This document shows, piece after piece, positions 16,925-25,236 of a stretch of 64,000 nt of DNA. The notes beneath the pieces are model-generated. The model saw only the letters and a program-made list of their open reading frames with translations, made no database searches and had not been told where the DNA came from. Source of the stretch: Flavobacterium azooxidireducens (lineage in GTDB: Bacteria > Bacteroidota > Bacteroidia > Flavobacteriales > Flavobacteriaceae); the NCBI RefSeq assembly GCF_023195775.1, contig NZ_CP096205.1, positions 3,102,001 to 3,166,000 on the forward strand. Direction: 5' to 3'. A program made the position numbers and the translations under genes. Numbering within the stretch: the first letter of the stretch is position 1; each line of letters starts with the position of its first letter.

Positions 16925-19900
16925 ATGAGAAAAGTTCAAATACCCGACCCCTTTACTTTTAACTTTAGATTAGATGATATTATTCTAGAATTTGATTACC
17001 AAAACTTAGATAAAGAAGATTTAGATTTTATAAATTTTTCTATTGAATGTAACAAAATATATTTAGATAGTATTAAAATAATATCAAATATTTTTGCATC
17101 ATTTGAGAATAAAGAAGAAGTTCTTGATTTTGTTTTTAAATCATTAAATGAAATTTATTTACAAGCACATTCCGATATTTTTAAAAAACCATTTGCGGGA
17201 GATACATTTTCTTTAAATGCTGAAAGACTCGGTTTTGTGAAATATAATAATCAAGATAATGTTGAAATAAATGCTAAAGATATCTTAGAAAGAGGAGGAG
17301 ATATACTTAATATATTAATTTTTATACTTGAAAATGAGGAAGAAATCAGTCAAAAAATTGAAAAAAGCATAGTTGAGGAAGAAAAGAATTTCTATGCAGT
17401 TTGGTATTGTGCGGGAAACATTTATAGTTTTAAATCTTTCTATGAAATTCTTATTGAGGACAGAGGTTCCATATTAATTGATGAAGATTTAAATCTAACT
17501 AAAATAAAACTTTCAGACCAATCTAGATTAATTAGAACACTTTCTAGTGTTTCTGAAATAAGAGATAGAAATCATGTTAATGAATATAGTGTGTTTGCAA
17601 ATGGCTTTAAAAACAAAAATATTTTTATCGAGTATAAAATTTTAAACTATAATGTTACTAATGGAAATATACATAATATAAATTTTGAGAAAAATAATGG
17701 AAGAGATGAAAATGAAATATTAGATTTTTCAAGGTATTTAAAAACAAATAAGTATTTAGAAAATTTAAACTTTGAATATTATGATGGTTTAAAATTAATC
17801 GAGATTCATAAAGTAATAATATATATTGAGAGGATTGTTAATTTTCAAATTAAAAAGAAAAATAGTTTTTCAACAGCTTTTAAAATAAATAAGCAGGAAT
17901 TGATAAATTACTTATCAAGTGTAAGCAATTTAAACAACAATAGTATTGATAAAGTTATCGATGCTATAACAGAAAAAAGTGAAGAGCCCTACTTTTGGAG
18001 AAAACCTTTATACTATTTTAATGAAACAATATACTTGTCATTTTCATTATTAAGTGCACCCAATGTAGATCTATTATTTGAAAGCATCATTGAAGTAGCT
18101 AAAATTGAAAAAAAGGAAAAGATAATCAATTTTAAAAAAGAAATAATTGAAGGATTAAATATAGACAACGAGTACAAATTTGATTTAATTAATATTTCAA
18201 ATGATAAACAAGAAAATAATATTGTTTATGAGTTAAGGGATTATTTTCTAATAATTGAAGTTGTTGTTTTGGAAAAAATGCCAATAGAGTCATCAGAAAT
18301 TAATGATTCACTTAATTATGTTAGTGAATCTGTTGAAAAAATACAATCCAAAATACAATCTCTAAAAAAGGTTTATAAGGAAAAAGATTTTGTACCAATA
18401 ATTGTTTTAAATTATTCCATCTTCTCTGGAATGTTTTTAGATGGAGTTTCAATATTTGATAAAAGATTGTTAAATAACTATTTTGTCACAGGAGAATTTC
18501 AAAGAGGAAGAATAAACTATGGTTCTAAAAGCAAAAAAAATGTAGTTTATAATATTTTCAGTTATTATGAAAATGAGGATGAGTTCAATAATGCGTTTTT
18601 AAATTTTCAAATAAAACCATTACCAATAATGGAAATATTAAGTAAGCTATACTGGAAAGAACAAGCTGTATTTCCTAATTCTGATAGGATGCAGTTATAT
18701 ATAGATGTGTGTGATTATGTAGATGAAAGGGAAAATCTTGAAATCAAAATCAATCAACTAAATAATGTATTGAATCTACAATACTACAACTCAAATAGTA
18801 ATGATGATGATAAGTTGATTGATAAAACAATCCAATATTATTTGACTGATATTTTCAATCTTTTAGCACATAGTAAATATGAATTTGGTTTGAACAGAAA
18901 TGAAATTTCAAAATCATTTCAAAAAATCAATATTAGGGGATTTGCCCATTTAATTCATTATTTTACTAATACACTAAATAATCTTGAATCAATTAAAGTA
19001 AAAAACACAAAAACTTTTAATTCAGTTAAGTTTGAAACCGAAGATACTTATAAATTGATGGATAAGTTATTAGTTGGCAATAATGTAATCAGATTATCTG
19101 AATTCAAATCAGATACTAATTTAAACAAGGTAGAGGAGAAACAAATTATTACTTTAAACCTTGAAGTGTTAGCAACAGTTACAATTACAAGATATTTACC
19201 CGAAGATTTTAATATTTTTTTGTTATCCTTAGCAATAATAAAGAACTATAAAGATAAATACAACCTACACTTTGAATTTTATAGTGCTGTCAACAACATA
19301 ATTTCATCATTAAACTTCAATAATTATTATCAAACAGCAAGAAATCTTTCAGAAGAAGTACTTTTAATTTCAATAGATGAGAAAAGATTACACCGAGGAT
19401 GGGGAGTTTTATTTGTGTGCTATGAGCAACAAAAAAATATATTTGATGCTTCCATTTATGGCTGTTTATATATTACAGCCATATCTTTAGAAGAAGAATT
19501 AACTTACCATGAAACTGTTGAATTATTCTTTAATGTGCTTAAATTTTCAAGAAACATATTTTCTAAACAATTAGTTCAAAGTGTGTTTAAATATTTGAAA
19601 TCTATAAACCTTAAAGAATATGATGAGCAAAAAGTTCATTTAAGCTATTATCTATCTGCTTTTTTGAATTCTGATAAAAAGGATATGGAATTATTAATGG
19701 AAGACTCTTTTAATTATTTTAAATTTAAATCAAAAAAAATAATAAAATTCAATGAGAAAGGAATTTTACCTTGGTTAAATTATTTTTATAATATCAAAAG
19801 ACTAATTGATGAAGGTGTAATTGATAATAGATATAATGTAGATGACTACATTGAACTATTAGAAAGTAAAGTTAGTAGTGAGCAATTTTTACCATTTAAA

Positions 19901-21217
19901 GAGAAACATTTTTCTAATGAAAATTTAAAAAACAACTTTATTGACTCATTAAAGAAAACATTAAACACAGCAGTGATTGATGATTTTGTTTTTGAAAATC
20001 AAAACCTTGAATTAGACATGCATAACCTTGTCAGAGAAGGCATAATTAACCATGACTTTGAAAGTATTCTTTTGTCGGGTTTCATAGCAAATGACATAAG
20101 TCCTATATACAAGAACATATATTATGAAAAGAATACTGTTGTTCCTCTTATTATGAGCAATAAAAACTTTGATTTTTTAAATAACTATTTAGACTTTATA
20201 AAAAGTAAAATCTACCTTAAAGATAATCAGTTATTCATTTACTTGTTTAATTCAAATGGAGAAGTTTATTTTTTAACCATTAATTCTAAAAAAGAGTTTA
20301 CAATTACAAAAGCTAATGACTGGTCAATTAAAAAGATGAATAAATGGCAGAAAGAGAAAAAAGATTTCTACTTTAATTCTAAAAAATATTTTGATGTTAA
20401 TGAACAAGAAATAGAATATAAAAATCTAATTAATGAACTATCTTATACAAATTTAGATTTAAATACTAATTCTTTTGATGAATTATTAATTTCTACAAGC
20501 ATAGAACTATCAAACTTTCCAATTAATCTTATTGTAAATAATGATGAATTTCTTGGTTCAAGTTATAAATTATCAAATGTTATGTTGTTGGAATGGTTTA
20601 TTGAGAATAATGAAGATTATACTCTTGAAAAGAATTTCACCTCTACTTGTTGGGCTCCAATTGAAGAAGGTGACCCTGATATAAATTATGGATATGATAA
20701 ATTAAAGCATGTTCTAGAAGCTAACCAAATTAAAACAATAATAAATTTAAATTCTGAACATTTAAATTCCAATATTAATATTTTCTTTGCTCATGGAGAA
20801 TTAAATGGTTCATCATTTAAAGCAATTTATAAAAGCCAAGAAAATTATAGTGCAATAATGTCAAATGAATTTTTGTTTGGAAGTGGAGATATTGCGATAT
20901 TATTTGTTTGTCATTCTGGGAAGATGGATAAAAATTTCTTTTCTAATCGTGTAACATCTTTAGTTCATGAAATTATAAACTTTGGATATAAGACTGTAAT
21001 TGCTCCTTGTTGGGCATTAGAAGTTACAATTCCTGAGTTTTGGCTTGATGAGTTCATCAAAAAGTTTAAAACAGGAGTTTATATTAGTGAAGCTGTTTAT
21101 TATGCTAATAATGAGCTTTCTAATTATAAAGAATCTATTTCAAGTGCATACTTTGTAGCCGAAGGAAGGTTAGCAATGCACTTATACGGTAACCCTAATG
21201 TTAGAATAAAAAATTAA
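16925..21217 (+). CDS. Large CHAT-domain (caspase-like) protease, 1430 residues
   Basis: The C-terminal ~160 residues form a CHAT domain: catalytic His1290 in FFAHGEL and Cys1329 in ILFVCHSGKM, with VIAPCWAL and a final LAMHLYGNPNVR block. An ISTSIELSNFPINLIV strand lies before it (about 1195). The first ~1150 residues are helix-rich with no recognised domain; they probably sense a partner or trigger. CHAT proteases act in bacterial defence, cutting toxins, gasdermins or signalling proteins when activated. The gene is far more AT-rich than rtcB (one sampled 60-base line has about 17% G+C against about 42%), indicating transfer. No gasdermin or other obvious target gene is adjacent. Confidence 0.85.
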   Translation: MRKVQIPDPFTFNFRLDDIILEFDYQNLDKEDLDFINFSIECNKIYLDSIKIISNIFASFENKEEVLDFVFKSLNEIYLQAHSDIFKKPFAGDTFSLNAERLGFVKYNNQDNVEINAKDILERGGDILNILIFILENEEEISQKIEKSIVEEEKNFYAVWYCAGNIYSFKSFYEILIEDRGSILIDEDLNLTKIKLSDQSRLIRTLSSVSEIRDRNHVNEYSVFANGFKNKNIFIEYKILNYNVTNGNIHNINFEKNNGRDENEILDFSRYLKTNKYLENLNFEYYDGLKLIEIHKVIIYIERIVNFQIKKKNSFSTAFKINKQELINYLSSVSNLNNNSIDKVIDAITEKSEEPYFWRKPLYYFNETIYLSFSLLSAPNVDLLFESIIEVAKIEKKEKIINFKKEIIEGLNIDNEYKFDLINISNDKQENNIVYELRDYFLIIEVVVLEKMPIESSEINDSLNYVSESVEKIQSKIQSLKKVYKEKDFVPIIVLNYSIFSGMFLDGVSIFDKRLLNNYFVTGEFQRGRINYGSKSKKNVVYNIFSYYENEDEFNNAFLNFQIKPLPIMEILSKLYWKEQAVFPNSDRMQLYIDVCDYVDERENLEIKINQLNNVLNLQYYNSNSNDDDKLIDKTIQYYLTDIFNLLAHSKYEFGLNRNEISKSFQKINIRGFAHLIHYFTNTLNNLESIKVKNTKTFNSVKFETEDTYKLMDKLLVGNNVIRLSEFKSDTNLNKVEEKQIITLNLEVLATVTITRYLPEDFNIFLLSLAIIKNYKDKYNLHFEFYSAVNNIISSLNFNNYYQTARNLSEEVLLISIDEKRLHRGWGVLFVCYEQQKNIFDASIYGCLYITAISLEEELTYHETVELFFNVLKFSRNIFSKQLVQSVFKYLKSINLKEYDEQKVHLSYYLSAFLNSDKKDMELLMEDSFNYFKFKSKKIIKFNEKGILPWLNYFYNIKRLIDEGVIDNRYNVDDYIELLESKVSSEQFLPFKEKHFSNENLKNNFIDSLKKTLNTAVIDDFVFENQNLELDMHNLVREGIINHDFESILLSGFIANDISPIYKNIYYEKNTVVPLIMSNKNFDFLNNYLDFIKSKIYLKDNQLFIYLFNSNGEVYFLTINSKKEFTITKANDWSIKKMNKWQKEKKDFYFNSKKYFDVNEQEIEYKNLINELSYTNLDLNTNSFDELLISTSIELSNFPINLIVNNDEFLGSSYKLSNVMLLEWFIENNEDYTLEKNFTSTCWAPIEEGDPDINYGYDKLKHVLEANQIKTIINLNSEHLNSNINIFFAHGELNGSSFKAIYKSQENYSAIMSNEFLFGSGDIAILFVCHSGKMDKNFFSNRVTSLVHEIINFGYKTVIAPCWALEVTIPEFWLDEFIKKFKTGVYISEAVYYANNELSNYKESISSAYFVAEGRLAMHLYGNPNVRIKN

Positions 21218-21221
21218 TTGA

Positions 21222-21326
21222 TTTTATTGTAAAATTATATTGAACTTTTTTTATTCCGAACAACCGAATCAAGAAAAAGCGATTTCAATGTTGGTTAAGA
21301 TACGAGAGGAATTATACAACTTATAA
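21222..21326 (+). pseudogene. C-terminal gene fragment, right of CHAT gene
   Basis: Right after the CHAT stop an open frame without a start codon reads FYCKIILNFFYSEQPNQEKA followed by ISMLVKIREELYNL and TAA (21324). It stops 4 bp before the ATG of the next gene (21331), which is the spacing of an operon. It looks like the 3' end of an older gene co-transcribed with 21331, separated from its 5' part by the CHAT gene. Family unknown. Confidence 0.45.
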
Positions 21327-21330
21327 ATTA

Positions 21331-21570
21331 ATGATACTCCAAAAACTCCAATTCACTTTATTTTTCCTCATCGGCTTTGCCTTATTTTGGTATGTAGCTC
21401 CTATTGGTACATCCATTTTCAAAAAGCGATTAACCAAAATCAATCCGGGTTTGGTGGAGAAAGCTCCTTGGTATTTTACGATAGTTCATTATCTCACTCG
21501 TTTCATGGCGGTGATGTGTTTGGTTTATATTGTGTTGGTTTGGTTAGGGGTTATTAAATTTCAGAGCTGA
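21331..21570 (+). CDS. Small membrane protein, 79 residues
   Basis: Two hydrophobic helices, about residues 7-25 (LQFTLFFLIGFALFWYVAPI) and 51-73 (YLTRFMAVMCLVYIVLVWLG), joined by a basic loop. The family is not named by me; such proteins are common as single genes in Flavobacteriaceae. Position directly after the fragment at 21222 implies it belonged to a small operon before the CHAT gene arrived. No catalytic residues stand out. Confidence 0.7.
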   Translation: MILQKLQFTLFFLIGFALFWYVAPIGTSIFKKRLTKINPGLVEKAPWYFTIVHYLTRFMAVMCLVYIVLVWLGVIKFQS

Positions 21571-21626
21571 ACTATAAACAAGTAAAAAGTAAAGTATTGC
21601 CAATACAATCAATCTTTCAAACAAAC

Positions 21627-22754
21627 CTACTTCTCCCTAAAAAAAACATTCAAATAATAAACATTAAAATCATCAGAATTGGCGATAACAATGTCTAGCC
21701 AGCCGTCGCCATTTAAATCGCCAACGGTTACACCATAGGTGAGGGAGGCTCTTTCGGTTAGATTGATTTCTTCAAAATTAGTTCCATCACGATTCATAAA
21801 AACGGTATTTGGTTTTCCGTAATTGCCGGTCACGATATCTATAAAACCGTCTTTATTAAAATCGGCTAGGGCAATGCTGTAGGTGTCCGTATCGTCTCGA
21901 CCAAATGAGCGTGTTTCGCTGAAGGTGAAATTCTTATTTCCAAAGTAAATTATATTGGCTCCATTAATATTTCCGGTAACAATATCCAACATGCCGTCGT
22001 TATTCATGTCGGCAATGGCAACCGAACGGGTTTCAAATGTTCCGGTGCCAAAATCAAGTTTTTTTTCAAATTGGCGTTTGCCTTTGTTGAGGTAAATTTC
22101 ATTCGGAATAGTATCTCTGTTGGCCAGAACCAAATCGGGGAGACCATCACCATTTAAATCGTGTATGGCAATGTCAATGGTTGAGTTTTTTGTGGTTTGC
22201 AATTTTACGCAATCAAAATCCAGTTTTCCATTGTTGTAGCAAATCATGTTCTGCTGACTTCTATTAGTGATGATAAAATCGATGAATCCGTTATTGTCAA
22301 GGTCGCCCAATGCCACGTTTCGAGCATTAGAAACTTCGCCAACTTCAGAATGAAATGTGAAATTTCCCGAACCATCGTTGAGGTAAATTTTATGCGGTGC
22401 GTTATCGTTTATTTCTAAAATGTCTAAATGTCCGTCGTTATTTAAGTCCACTAATTCCGCAGCATAACTGGTTGAGCTGAGGTTATCCAAAGGCTTCATC
22501 GAATTAAAACCTTTACCGGAATTATAGAATATGTAATTTGTTTCAGGCCAATGTCGTCCATTTGCCACAACGGCATCCATCTTTCCATCCTTATTAATGT
22601 CGCCTAGACTAATCGATGCAGTTCGTTGTTTTTGTAAGCCAAAACTAAATCTTGGTTCTTCTGAATTCATATCATTAATCGAATAAAAACCACGGTCTTG
22701 AGCAAAGGATAGTAGAGAATTGAAGAGCAAGAAGAAGTAAATGAGTTTTTTCAT
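21627..22754 (-). CDS. Secreted FG-GAP/VCBS-repeat beta-propeller protein
   Basis: A 375-residue exported protein with signal peptide (residues 1-18, ...LLSFAQ). About seven repeats follow, each with a calcium-binding loop of the type DxNxDGxxD: DINKDGKMDAV, DLNNDGHLDIL, DLDNNGFIDFI, DLNGDGLPDLV, DMNNDGMLDIV, DFNKDGFIDIV, DLNGDGWLDIV. Seven blades make a complete integrin-alpha-like propeller. There is no C-terminal Por sorting domain, so it is likely periplasmic or released. It may bind a polysaccharide or protein; the ligand is unknown. Confidence 0.88.
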   Translation of the reverse strand: MKKLIYFFLLFNSLLSFAQDRGFYSINDMNSEEPRFSFGLQKQRTASISLGDINKDGKMDAVVANGRHWPETNYIFYNSGKGFNSMKPLDNLSSTSYAAELVDLNNDGHLDILEINDNAPHKIYLNDGSGNFTFHSEVGEVSNARNVALGDLDNNGFIDFIITNRSQQNMICYNNGKLDFDCVKLQTTKNSTIDIAIHDLNGDGLPDLVLANRDTIPNEIYLNKGKRQFEKKLDFGTGTFETRSVAIADMNNDGMLDIVTGNINGANIIYFGNKNFTFSETRSFGRDDTDTYSIALADFNKDGFIDIVTGNYGKPNTVFMNRDGTNFEEINLTERASLTYGVTVGDLNGDGWLDIVIANSDDFNVYYLNVFFREK

Positions 22755-22980
22755 AGTTGAATTTTTGATGGGTTATGGTTGTTAACTTACATTATAAAAT
22801 CACTTTACAACTGCATTTTCATTCGTTATTATTGAAATTATTCTTTTCAATTTTAATGCAAGATATTGAATTAATTAGAGATATGTGATTTCATATCATG
22901 ACAAAAGATGTAAATTTAAAAGGAGGTTATTTTATTTAGTTTTTTGTATTTTCGAATATATAATAAATACAATAACTAAC

Positions 22981-23334
22981 ATGCTCACAGCAATCCACCC
23001 AAAATTACCAATGCGGGATAAAACTATCACCATACGGTATTATACTGAAAAGTTAGGTTTCAAAATCTTCGGAAGTCACGATTATCCCGAGTATTTGATG
23101 GTTGAAAAAGATAGCATTCAAATTCATTTTTTTCTGTTTGCAGACCTCGATCCTGAACAAAATTATGGCCAGGTTTACCTACGTGTGAATCAAATTGATA
23201 ATTTTTATCAAACCCTATTAGACAATAAAGTGAGAATTCATCCGAATGGTTTACTAGAAAAAAAGCCTTGGGGGCAACGAGAGTTTTCACTTTTGGATCC
23301 CGACAGTAATTTGTTGACGTTTGGCGAAGGATGA
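22981..23334 (+). CDS. Glyoxalase/bleomycin-resistance-type VOC protein
   Basis: A 117-residue VOC-fold protein. ATG 22981 was chosen because residues MLTAIHPKLPMRDKTITIRY begin the first module; the longer in-frame start adds a non-homologous segment. The product shows YYTEKLGFKIFG, DSIQIHFFLF and the closing block REFSLLDPDSNLLTFGEG, typical of bleomycin-binding or lactoylglutathione-lyase-like proteins. Such proteins form dimers and may bind or modify small molecules; the substrate cannot be told. Confidence 0.8.
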   Translation: MLTAIHPKLPMRDKTITIRYYTEKLGFKIFGSHDYPEYLMVEKDSIQIHFFLFADLDPEQNYGQVYLRVNQIDNFYQTLLDNKVRIHPNGLLEKKPWGQREFSLLDPDSNLLTFGEG

Positions 23335-23386
23335 CAATTATAATCATCTGTCAATCACAAAAAATTAAGTCACTCAAACCAGCCCA

Positions 23387-23419
23387 TTTGTTTTATTCCA
23401 TCTTTTTTTTCTACATTTG
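23387..23419 (+). promoter_or_regulatory. Promoter of the 39-residue ORF
   Basis: TTTG (23387) and TACATTTG (23412-23419) are 21 bp apart, a full Bacteroidota promoter; the ATG follows at 23427. Confidence 0.7.
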
Positions 23420-23426
23420 CCCCATC

Positions 23427-23546
23427 ATGAAAAACACAAACCAACATAGAAACAGTATCCTTTCGATAGAAAGTGATCGTTTATTCGGGAAAAATCCGGG
23501 TAAATTTATGGGACGTGGGGTTTGTTTTGAAGAAAAATTGAATTGA
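23427..23546 (+). CDS. Small hypothetical protein, 39 residues
   Basis: ATG 23427, 7 bp after a consensus promoter, opens MKNTNQHRNSILSIESDRLF then GKNPGKFMGRGVCFEEKLN. The frame is also open upstream, but those codons lie before or across the promoter. A terminator at 23578 follows, so promoter, ORF and terminator form a complete small unit. The peptide is polar, basic in the middle, with one cysteine and no signal. Function unknown; alternatively the transcript is a small RNA. Confidence 0.55.
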   Translation: MKNTNQHRNSILSIESDRLFGKNPGKFMGRGVCFEEKLN

Positions 23547-23577
23547 TTTTGACATAAAAACAGCTAAATATACACAA

Positions 23578-23605
23578 ACGTCCTTTGCAAAAAGGGCGTT
23601 TTTTT
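23578..23605 (+). terminator. Terminator of the 39-residue ORF
   Basis: ACGTCCTTT pairs with AAAGGGCGT (one G-T pair) around GCAA(A), followed by a T run. Confidence 0.85.
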
Positions 23606-23818
23606 GTTTTAATACCGATTGAAAATGAAAAAAATGAAAAATAATTTAAAAAAATGTTTCACAAGTAACCAAATGATTGAATCATAACCTTGAAAAGTAA
23701 CCAAATGAGAGACAGTCATTTGACAATTTCATCGAATCTGTAGCAATACGGACAGGATTTTTATTGTGTAAAAATAGATTTAAGTAATTGATAATCAGTA
23801 AAATAAATCAATTTTTTA

Positions 23819-23851
23819 TTTGGAAGTTAGTTTTTTTTGACTTTATCTTTG
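23819..23851 (+). promoter_or_regulatory. Promoter of a small transcription unit
   Basis: TTTG (23819-23822), 21 bp, then TATCTTTG (23844-23851). It drives a ~250-base unit that ends at the terminator at 24085. Confidence 0.65.
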
Positions 23852-23959
23852 CGGAGGAATTTTTGATGGGGCAATTCGATAATTTGTCAATATGTCAATT
23901 AGAAAATTAATCCTTTTACCAATAATTAGAAAATAAATAATTTTTATAAAAAATAGAAT

Positions 23960-24061
23960 ATGCGTTATTCAAATAAAATAGATAGTAACAAAGATCATAA
24001 CTCAAGTTTTGAGTTCGGATTTGATAATAAACAGGTGCAAGAGAGCAGGCAGTTGGAATAA
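23960..24061 (+). CDS. Small hypothetical protein, 33 residues
   Basis: ATG 23960 opens MRYSNKIDSNKDHNSSFEFG then FDNKQVQESRQLE and TAA at 24059. It is polar, with no membrane part or signal. The unit has its own promoter (23819) and terminator (24085) and an AT-rich leader of about 100 bases. It may be a real microprotein or the body of a small RNA. It is a second promoter-ORF-terminator cassette in a row with 23427. Confidence 0.45.
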   Translation: MRYSNKIDSNKDHNSSFEFGFDNKQVQESRQLE

Positions 24062-24084
24062 TAGTATTCCAATGTAATGATACG

Positions 24085-24112
24085 AAGCACCTTTGATGAG
24101 GTGCTTTTTTTA
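24085..24112 (+). terminator. Terminator after the 33-residue ORF
   Basis: AAGCACCT and AGGTGCTT form an 8-bp stem with a 6-base loop and a T7 tail. Bases 24113-24274 after it hold no gene that I can see. Confidence 0.85.
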
Positions 24113-24274
24113 TGTCTAATAATTTGAATACAGATTTTAAAAATTAGAATAATGCAATCAATTTAAATCATTTAAAATCAGTGTAATCCGTGGCGAAAAA
24201 ATAGAATGCGGATGAAACGGATTGGCTTTGCCAAACATGGATTGTAACGGATTTTATAAAGAAAAGAGAATAAT

Positions 24275-24346
24275 GATTTTGTAGCTCAATGGTAGAGCGG
24301 TTGATTGTTAATCAAAAGGTTACAGGTTCAAGTCCTGTCAAAATCG
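24275..24346 (+). tRNA. tRNA-Asn (GTT), or a close relative
   Basis: A 72-base cloverleaf: acceptor GATTTTG/CAAAATC (7 bp), D stem GCTC/GAGC, anticodon loop TTGTTAA with GTT at 34-36, T stem ACAGG/CCTGT with loop TTCAAGT, discriminator G. CCA is not encoded. The outermost anticodon-stem pair (27-43) is G-A, a mismatch, and pairs 28-31 are mostly A-T, so the stem is weak. It may be a working tRNA or a tRNA-like member of the array that follows. Confidence 0.75.
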
Positions 24347-24370
24347 CAAATAGTTCTGTAGAAAGGAACC

Positions 24371-24446
24371 GGCTTATTGGTCCCGATAATTATCGGGATG
24401 CCCGACTGTCTCTCGGGCACCACGAGTTCGATTCTCGTATAAGCCG
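24371..24446 (+). ncRNA. tRNA-like sequence with Asp anticodon and a palindrome as D arm
   Basis: Acceptor GGCTTAT/ATAAGCC (7 bp), anticodon stem CCCGA/TCGGG with loop CTGTCTC (GTC = Asp), T stem ACGAG/CTCGT with loop TTCGATT. The D arm is replaced by TCCCGAT-AATT-ATCGGGA (24381-24398), a perfect palindrome lacking the conserved A14, G18 and G19. Base 37 is T where a purine is normal. The total is 76 bases. It is unlikely to serve translation; it could be a decoy, a structured RNA or a decaying gene. Confidence 0.6.
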
Positions 24447-24451
24447 CAAAA

Positions 24452-24536
24452 CTGGGAAGATAACAGTGGTTGTTTACCCGCCTTGGACGCAGGAGGTCGC
24501 AGGTTCTCCCGATGGCTATCGGGATTGCTTCCCAGA
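24452..24536 (+). ncRNA. tRNA-like sequence with Pro anticodon and a palindrome in the T loop
   Basis: Acceptor CTGGGAA/TTCCCAG (7 bp), short D stem AAC/GTT, anticodon stem CCCGC/GCAGG with one C-A mismatch and loop CTTGGAC (TGG = Pro), variable AGGTC, T stem starting GCAGG. The T loop holds TCCCGAT-GGCT-ATCGGGA (24507-24524), nearly the same palindrome as in the previous unit, so the T stem keeps only about four pairs. It is 85 bases long and not a usable tRNA by known rules. Confidence 0.55.
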
Positions 24537-24547
24537 CAAATTTTATT

Positions 24548-24586
24548 CTACGCAGAATAATTGCGTAGTTATTTAGAAATCTTTGT
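24548..24586 (+). promoter_or_regulatory. Second copy of the rtcB-type operator
   Basis: CTACGCAG-AATAA-TTGCGTAG (24548-24568), then 8 bases, then AAATCTTTGT (24577-24586). The layout equals that at 15087-15125. Transcription from here would cover the permuted tRNA-like region and then the slipin gene at 25237. No copy is seen elsewhere in the window. Confidence 0.6.
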
Positions 24587-25236
24587 TTAACAAACAAGTT
24601 CTTTGAATATAAAGATTATTAGATTTCTTCCGCCACGGCGGACAGGTCTCACGTCGAAATGACAAATGGAAGTAAAATACTAACCAAGTCCTGTTGCGTG
24701 TTTCTGTATAGCACCATTGCAGTATTCGTTTCGCTTTGGCGAATGATGTTGTACTGTGCAACTTGAGTTGGAGGTTTCGGTGGTTTGCCAAAAAATCATC
24801 GCCACTAACGGTCGTGGGTTCGACTCCCATTCCGCCTAGGCGGATAGCTCAGTTGGTTAGAGCATTAGTTTTGGTTACGTAGGTTCGAATCCTACACACA
24901 ACATTTAATTGTGTTTGACAGAGGATGTCACCCAGCAGTCTTGAAAACTGTTCACCGAGTTTCATTCACTCACCAAAAGAATGAAAAGTAAAACTGTTGG
25001 TCTTTGTTGGTGATGGGTTTATTCGTAAACCAATCACACTCCAAAAAAGACCTGAATGAAGACGACGTTCTCGCAACTGTTTTTTTGCTTTTTGCTTTGC
25101 CTGAAAGAAGTGATTTCTTTTAGAAAATAAGATAGAAACCAATCAAATACTTACGTAAACCTCCTTTATTCCGTCCTTTTTTTGAGGACATAGATCAATG
25201 GTTTTTTATAAATAAACAAACAAAAAACGAAATAAA
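24587..25236 (+). ncRNA. Structured leader or ncRNA with permuted tRNA-like units, before the slipin gene
   Basis: About 650 bases without a convincing ORF. Unit 1: T arm GTGGG-TTCGACT-CCCAT (24814-24830), acceptor 3' strand TCCGCCT (24831-24837) joined directly to acceptor 5' strand AGGCGGA (24838-24844), TA, D arm GCTC-AGTTGGTTA-GAGC (24847-24863). Unit 2: T arm GTAGG-TTCGAAT-CCTAC (24879-24895), ACACAA, 7-base linker, TTGTGT, D-like arm TGACA-GAGGA-TGTCA (24916-24930), anticodon arm GCAGT-CTTGAAA-ACTGT (24935-24951, TGA = Ser). In both units the 3' half precedes the 5' half. A further hairpin lies at 25010-25037 (GTGAT and GGTTT paired around ATTCGT). Decayed tandem tRNAs are the main alternative. 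Confidence 0.5.

Noticed and set aside
24289..24830. Protein-coding frames in the tRNA-like locus
   Set aside because: They translate tRNA arms and palindromes in overlapping frames on both strands; no protein features.
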